From contig NW_003155241.1 of assembly GCF_000003605.2 (NCBI RefSeq), positions 2,313 to 38,172 on the forward strand: a stretch of 35,860 bases of DNA, written 5' to 3'. A program made the translations under genes and the position numbers. How positions within the stretch are numbered: position 1 is the stretch's first letter; each line of letters opens with the position of its first letter. Below the pieces are notes generated by a model, which had not been told where the DNA came from, searched no databases, and saw only the letters and a program-made list of their open reading frames with translations. The DNA is from Saccoglossus kowalevskii. Its lineage: Eukaryota > Hemichordata > Enteropneusta > Harrimaniidae. Positions 31,857 to 35,860 of this stretch are shown here, piece by piece.

Positions 31857-34800
31857 TTAAGTTCTGATTGGATCTGTATGAATGTAGTGTAATGTAAAGA
31901 AATAAGTATATAAATCATGCTTACCGTATACAACAAGTTCGATGTTGGCTACATGTATCGTAATTTCTTTCGTATCTGCATCTATATAACTGGTGGAGCA
32001 CCAGTATACGTCTTCATCGCGAATTTCCACATATCGTATTTTAAGCGCCCATTGACTGGTTATTGCATATTTTATATTCGATACGATTCTTTTTTCACTG
32101 ATAGATGAGTTGTATGCCTTTCCTATAAAATAGTTGTTTTCACCTTTGTCCCATCTAACATGTCGAAAGAAATCGTTCGAAGTTGAAAACATGGACGGGC
32201 ATTCTAGCTGGATTGTTGAGTTTCTTATCCCATACACCTTGGAGTTCATACCGGTAACTGTTAAAATGAAAAAAATAACATTGTCTTATATTCAACATTA
32301 ACTGATTTACTAATAACATAAAGTAATACATGTGTATGAAACTGGTGGGCTCCATCACAAGCATAATTCGATTATGGACAAATGACTTACCCTAGCCATA
32401 GAAGGTTGTCGTCTTTCCACCTTCCATGCGCTAGCGTAGCAATTAACAAACTGTAATAATATTGGACGGAACATTTCAAGGACTCAAAGTCAACTGAAGG
32501 GGAAATCTTAAATTTTTAGTAACTGAAGTAAAATGGCGGAAGTAAAGTTGGCAGTGGAGGCTGATGAACCGAAATATTTTAACAAGATCTAATCAAAAAT
32601 CTTATTTTAAAACCATTCATCGATTTGGACGGACGGACGAACTTGGACGGTAATCCTTGCAGCTATAGGTAATATACACGACCTGGGAAGTTTGTTTTAC
32701 TAGAACTTCATTACCAACCATTAGTGTCATACTTAAAGCGCGGTGGTCGTTGCACATCGCGTGTTCGAATTTCATGTAAATAAACAATGTATTTTATACG
32801 CGTTGTATACGTCACTATGAGTCCCATATCGATCAGGACGCGGCACGACGACTGCCCCCCTTAAACTATCAGTTATCAGCGCCCATGCTGCTGTACTATT
32901 TCTAATCAGTATTGTGTCAAATAAATAACTATATAGTTTTCCAAAACCTGAACGAGTTGACCTGCACGATGATCATATAAACTAGTCAAGGAAAAACTTT
33001 ACGTATTACGTCGAAGTATCGATGATAACAATGAACGATAACAACACTAAGACGTAGTTTTACTGGGTGTCATTCGTACACACGGGATTATATAAGAATG
33101 TACACAGCATGATACAGTGTGCTCATTACTCTAGCATGTGATACTGAAACATCGGAACATGGAGCTAAAAAGAGAAGGAGACTGAACTCCTTTGATGCTA
33201 TTGTTACCATGACTTCTGCTGACTATTTGGTCAACAGATAACACTTGACGAGTTTATGGGGGGAGGGGGGATTACTGGACGTGAATATTTAATTAGATGC
33301 GATCGGACGTTCTCGGGTGAGTTCGGTCGTTATGATAAAGCAAGGTGATGGACAAAAAAACTGTTTTTTTAGCCCCATGATCACAATAATTATATACTTA
33401 TGTATACTAAGAAACATTTCATGGTGAACCATACACATTTTTCTAATATAAGTAAATCAATAAATGTTATCAAACAATCCATACCTCGTCTTGAAACCTC
33501 ACTGGTCAATACATTATATTGTTGAAGTAATTGATTTATAACTACTAGTATCAACTCTTTGGTGGAGGGCTAATCCACATTCAGTTGTATTTTTTTAGCG
33601 GTCGACAAAAGAAGTAGCGTCAATATTGCATCACGGAGTGAACTTGGACGGTCAGTGTTAAGCCAAATAAATGAATAAATATATAGTTTTCCAAAAAAAA
33701 GATTATTTGATTATTCTAAAAGCACTTACCTAATAAAGATAGATGAATACCAGTAGTAAACACAAGTATTGATATAAATGAAAACAGCTTAGGGCAGTCA
33801 TTCGACTTGAAAACTGTTTGGTAATTGTTCTGTGTAATCAGTGCTTAATTCTGATCATGGTAGAGGGACTGTGACCCAACAGGGGGCGCATTGTTTGATT
33901 TAACTGATAAATCTAATTTATTCAATATGAACGTAAATACATTTATTATGAAATGATCATGTGAACTAGGCGTGAGGCTGTTTATCTTAAAAATACAAAT
34001 TAACATACAAAGGCTCCTGGTAGCGCATAACTACCGCAAAACAATAGACGGAAGGGTATGCTTGCTAATAGACCCTCTCAAACACTGATTAAAGATACGT
34101 GGGTCGATAAATACACACTGGATAAAATTACCAAACTGTTCCCATATCGAACAGGATGCGGTACGACGACTGCCGCCCTTTAAATTATCAGTTATCAGCG
34201 CCCATGCTGATGTACTATTTCTAATCACTGTTGTGTCAAATAAATAACTATATAGTTTTCCAAAACCTGAACGAGTTGACCTGCACGATGATCATATAAA
34301 CTAGTCAAGGAAAAACTTTACGTATTACGTCGAAGTATCGATGATAACAATGAACGATAACAACACTAAGACGTAGTTTTACTGGGTGTCATTCGTACAC
34401 ACGGGATTATATAAGAATGTACACAGCATGATACGAGTGTGCTCAATACTCTAGCATGTGATACTGTAACATCAGAATAATTATATACTTATATATACTA
34501 AGAAACATCTCATGGTGAATCATACATATATTTCTAATATAAGTAAATCAATACATGTTATCAAACAATCCATACCTCGTCTTGGAACCTCACTGGTCAA
34601 TACATTATATTGTTGAAGTAATTGATGGAGAACTATCAACTATTTGATGAAGCGCTACTCCACATCCAGTTGTAATTTTTTGGCAGTCGACAAAAGAAGT
34701 AGCGTCAATATTGCATCACGGAGCGAACTTGGACGGTCAGTGTTAAGCCGAATAAATGAATAAATATAAAGTTTCCAAAAAACGGAATATTTGATTATTC

Positions 34801-34886
34801 TAAAAGCACTTACCTAATAAAGATAGATGCAATACCAGTAGTAAACACAAGTATTGATATAAATGAAAACAGCTTGGGGTAGTCAT
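31857..34886 (-). CDS. secreted single V-domain relative of the receptor (two-exon model), or 5' part of a second receptor gene
   Basis: Signal exon 34886-34814 joins in phase 1 to the V exon starting at 32257. If the intron after the V domain is retained, the frame runs through 31857 and the spliced length is 474 bases: 157 residues plus TAA. The protein would be a cleaved signal peptide, a V-type Ig domain and a 20-residue tail (KHDLYTYFFTLHYIHTDPIR then T). The stop overlaps an AATAAA (31858-31853). With the conserved donor at 31924 used instead, further Ig, membrane and kinase exons would be needed on the minus strand below 31900; none is seen down to the left of the window's right half. 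Both forms are inference without transcripts. Confidence 0.55.
31925..32257 (-). CDS. exon: V-type immunoglobulin domain, second copy
   Basis: A 111-codon phase 1-1 exon with acceptor TTTCATTTTAACAG and donor GTAAGC. It carries the B-strand cysteine IQLECP, VRWDKGE and DEDVYWC, ending [11 protein letters not shown]. The second half ([15 protein letters not shown] onward) is almost identical to the exon at 234-581; the N-terminal part is six residues shorter and more varied, as is the stretch after the first cysteine. Similarity continues about 20 bases into the intron. The more divergent part is where V-domain ligand contacts often lie. Confidence 0.9.
32258..32820. other. intron of the minus-strand gene, no feature
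   Basis: Sequence upstream of the V exon on its strand. No exon with matching phase is visible. Confidence 0.5.
32821..34137 (-). repeat. tandem duplication of the signal-exon region, copy 1
   Basis: About 1.3 kb repeated directly at 34138-35097. Blocks 32821-33157, 33385-33815 and 33945-34137 are shared; 33158-33384 and about 33816-33944 are not in copy 2. Includes the broken signal exon at 33730-33801. Confidence 0.9.
33730..33801 (-). pseudogene. broken copy of the signal-peptide exon
   Basis: Same exon as 34814-34886 but with a one-base deletion after the hydrophobic core (GTATTCATC in place of GTATTGCATC). The frame reads MTALSCFHLYQYLCLLLVFI then YLY and a TAG at the donor, so a transcript using it would stop at the exon end. 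The donor GTAAGT is intact. It lies inside the intron of the working model and would have to be skipped. Confidence 0.8.
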
Positions 34887-35097
34887 TCGACTCGACATTA
34901 TTATGAAATGATCATCTGAAATAATAGTGAGGCTGTTTATCTTACAAATACAAATTACCATACAAAGGCTCCTGGTAGCGCATAAATACCATAGAACAAT
35001 AGACGGAAGGGTACCGGGTGTGGTTGTCAATAGACCCTCTTAAACACTGATTAAAGATACGTGGGGTCAATAAATACATACTGGATAAAATTACCAG
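34138..35097 (-). repeat. tandem duplication of the signal-exon region, copy 2
   Basis: Direct copy of 32821-34137, shorter by the two missing blocks. It carries the intact signal exon. Scattered changes of a few percent suggest a recent event. Confidence 0.9.
34814..34886 (-). CDS. exon: signal peptide
   Basis: ATG at 34886 opens MTTPSCFHLYQYLCLLLVLH then LSLLG, a typical hydrophobic signal sequence, ending in phase 1 at AG|GTAAGT. This is the phase required by the V exon at 32257. The start is chosen because upstream in-frame codons (MSSR before it) are not hydrophobic and the copies align from here. Confidence 0.75.
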
Positions 35098-35113
35098 TCT
35101 CCAACGGAGTCGA

Positions 35114-35185
35114 GTGACGATCAGCCTCTGCTGCAACTAATTAAATCAATACTTGTGTTTATTGACATTATGCTCAGTTTATTAG
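35114..35185 (+). pseudogene. third, decayed copy of the signal-peptide exon, opposite strand
   Basis: Aligned with 34814-34886 it keeps CAATACTTGTGTTTA and TTATTAG|GTAAGTGC, but the start is GTG instead of ATG, a TAA interrupts at the ninth codon, and it has a small internal deletion. The donor is intact. If a receptor gene once ran rightward from here, its remaining exons lie beyond the window. Confidence 0.7.
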
Positions 35186-35298
35186 GTAAGTGCTTTTAGA
35201 ATAATCAAATATTCCGTTTTTTGGAAAACTATATATTCAATCATTTATTTGGCTTAACACTGACCGTCCAGGTTCGCTCCGTGATGCAATATTCACTG

Positions 35299-35860
35299 CA
35301 TGAAAATTCGAATTTCCGTCGTAGCCGCTTGCCGGATTAGCAACATGTTTTGCAGTAAATCCGTTGTTTATATTTGGGTGCGTAAACGTTCGAATTTCCC
35401 TCGCGTAACCGTCGAAACTGAAACGACGTAAATTTAGAAATTGCGCGTTTGATACGCCCAATGTAAACAGCGGAAATTCCCAAATTTGCTGTCGTTTTAC
35501 GCTGAACTTAAGTATTTCACAGTAGATCAAAAAGGTCACCAATTTCAATCTTTATTTTAAAATACAAATAGTCCTATTGTTGCTTTATAAATCATAATAT
35601 ATAATATACACGTACAGCTAAAAAATAGGTAGTTTAACAATTAACGGATTATGGTACGCTCACATTAAATGCCATTGTCTCCATGCGATGTACTGTCTGG
35701 GAGTTTGTTCTACCCTGATTGTGTCTACAGGGAATGTTTTCTATATCATCACTTATATTAAAATTTTTAAACAAAATGCTATATTACTATGTAGTGTATA
35801 CCTTCCTTGTTTCTTTACTTAGTATTTATATTTAAAATGACAGAAAATTGGGTTTGGGCC
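35299..35860. other. no gene assigned
   Basis: A GC-richer block at 35300-35530 has repeated TTCGAATTTCC words and a 103-codon minus frame (35237-35548) without motif. It may be another short mobile element. The rest is AT-rich. Confidence 0.4.

Larger units (their letters stand above)
34713..35298. repeat. inverted repeat around the signal exon (head-to-head)
   Basis: The stretch from about 34713 to 34890 recurs as its reverse complement at about 35108-35298, including the AAGCACTTACCTAATAAA donor region, the GAATATTTGATTATTC block and the GTGTTAAGCC block. The two signal exons thus face away from each other, about 230 bases apart at their start codons. Confidence 0.85.

Noticed and set aside
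1-35860. CRISPR array, bacterial operon or prophage content
   Set aside because: The spliced genes, SINE and LINE remains show animal nuclear DNA; no evenly spaced short repeats with unique spacers were seen.

Overview
This is a eukaryotic, AT-rich, intron-bearing window from what looks like an invertebrate animal. The evidence is a receptor tyrosine kinase gene split into small exons with GT-AG borders, non-LTR retrotransposon remains, a tRNA-derived SINE, palindromic MITE-like elements and a 400-base assembly gap (15703-16102). The species cannot be named from the sequence. Most lines of open reading frame longer than 60 codons are intronic or repeat noise; the real coding content is in short exons.

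Left third (1-10060, + strand): one receptor tyrosine kinase gene whose signal-peptide exon lies off the left edge. Sixteen exons can be placed by splice sites and phase, fifteen of which make one continuous frame of 695 codons: V-type Ig domain, second Ig domain, Ser/Thr/Asn-rich stem, one transmembrane helix, juxtamembrane region with a YLEP motif, a complete and apparently active tyrosine kinase domain, and a short tail with a YVNL motif. The C-lobe reads most like the Tie family. A ~1.9 kb tandem duplication inside the gene has copied the 3' part of the second Ig exon and the stem exon.

Middle (10061-31344): no certain host gene. It holds a decayed LINE (about 12542-14933), a large inverted repeat beside the assembly gap (15100-15643), a ~0.9 kb segmental duplication whose second copy carries a SINE with perfect target-site duplications while the first copy shows the empty site (17341-18240 and 19797-21200), a probable LTR (22400-22630), two further LINE scraps (25930-26190 and 26735-26965), a fragment resembling a cysteine-rich DNA-binding domain with an E2F-like palindrome just upstream (26312-26719), and a 1.67 kb stretch bounded by matching inverted ends that contains a broken HIRAN-like domain (27673-29344).

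Right end (31345-35860): a second, minus-strand member of the receptor family. A signal-peptide exon (34814-34886) joins in phase to a V-type Ig exon (31925-32257) very similar to the first gene's. No second Ig, transmembrane or kinase exon follows within the window. If the intron after the V exon is retained, translation stops after 20 further codons at a stop codon overlapping an AATAAA signal, giving a 157-residue secreted single-V protein. Two more, broken copies of the signal exon lie nearby, one direct and one inverted, so this is an actively rearranging receptor cluster: one full-length kinase receptor, one possible soluble V-domain relative, and exon debris from further copies.
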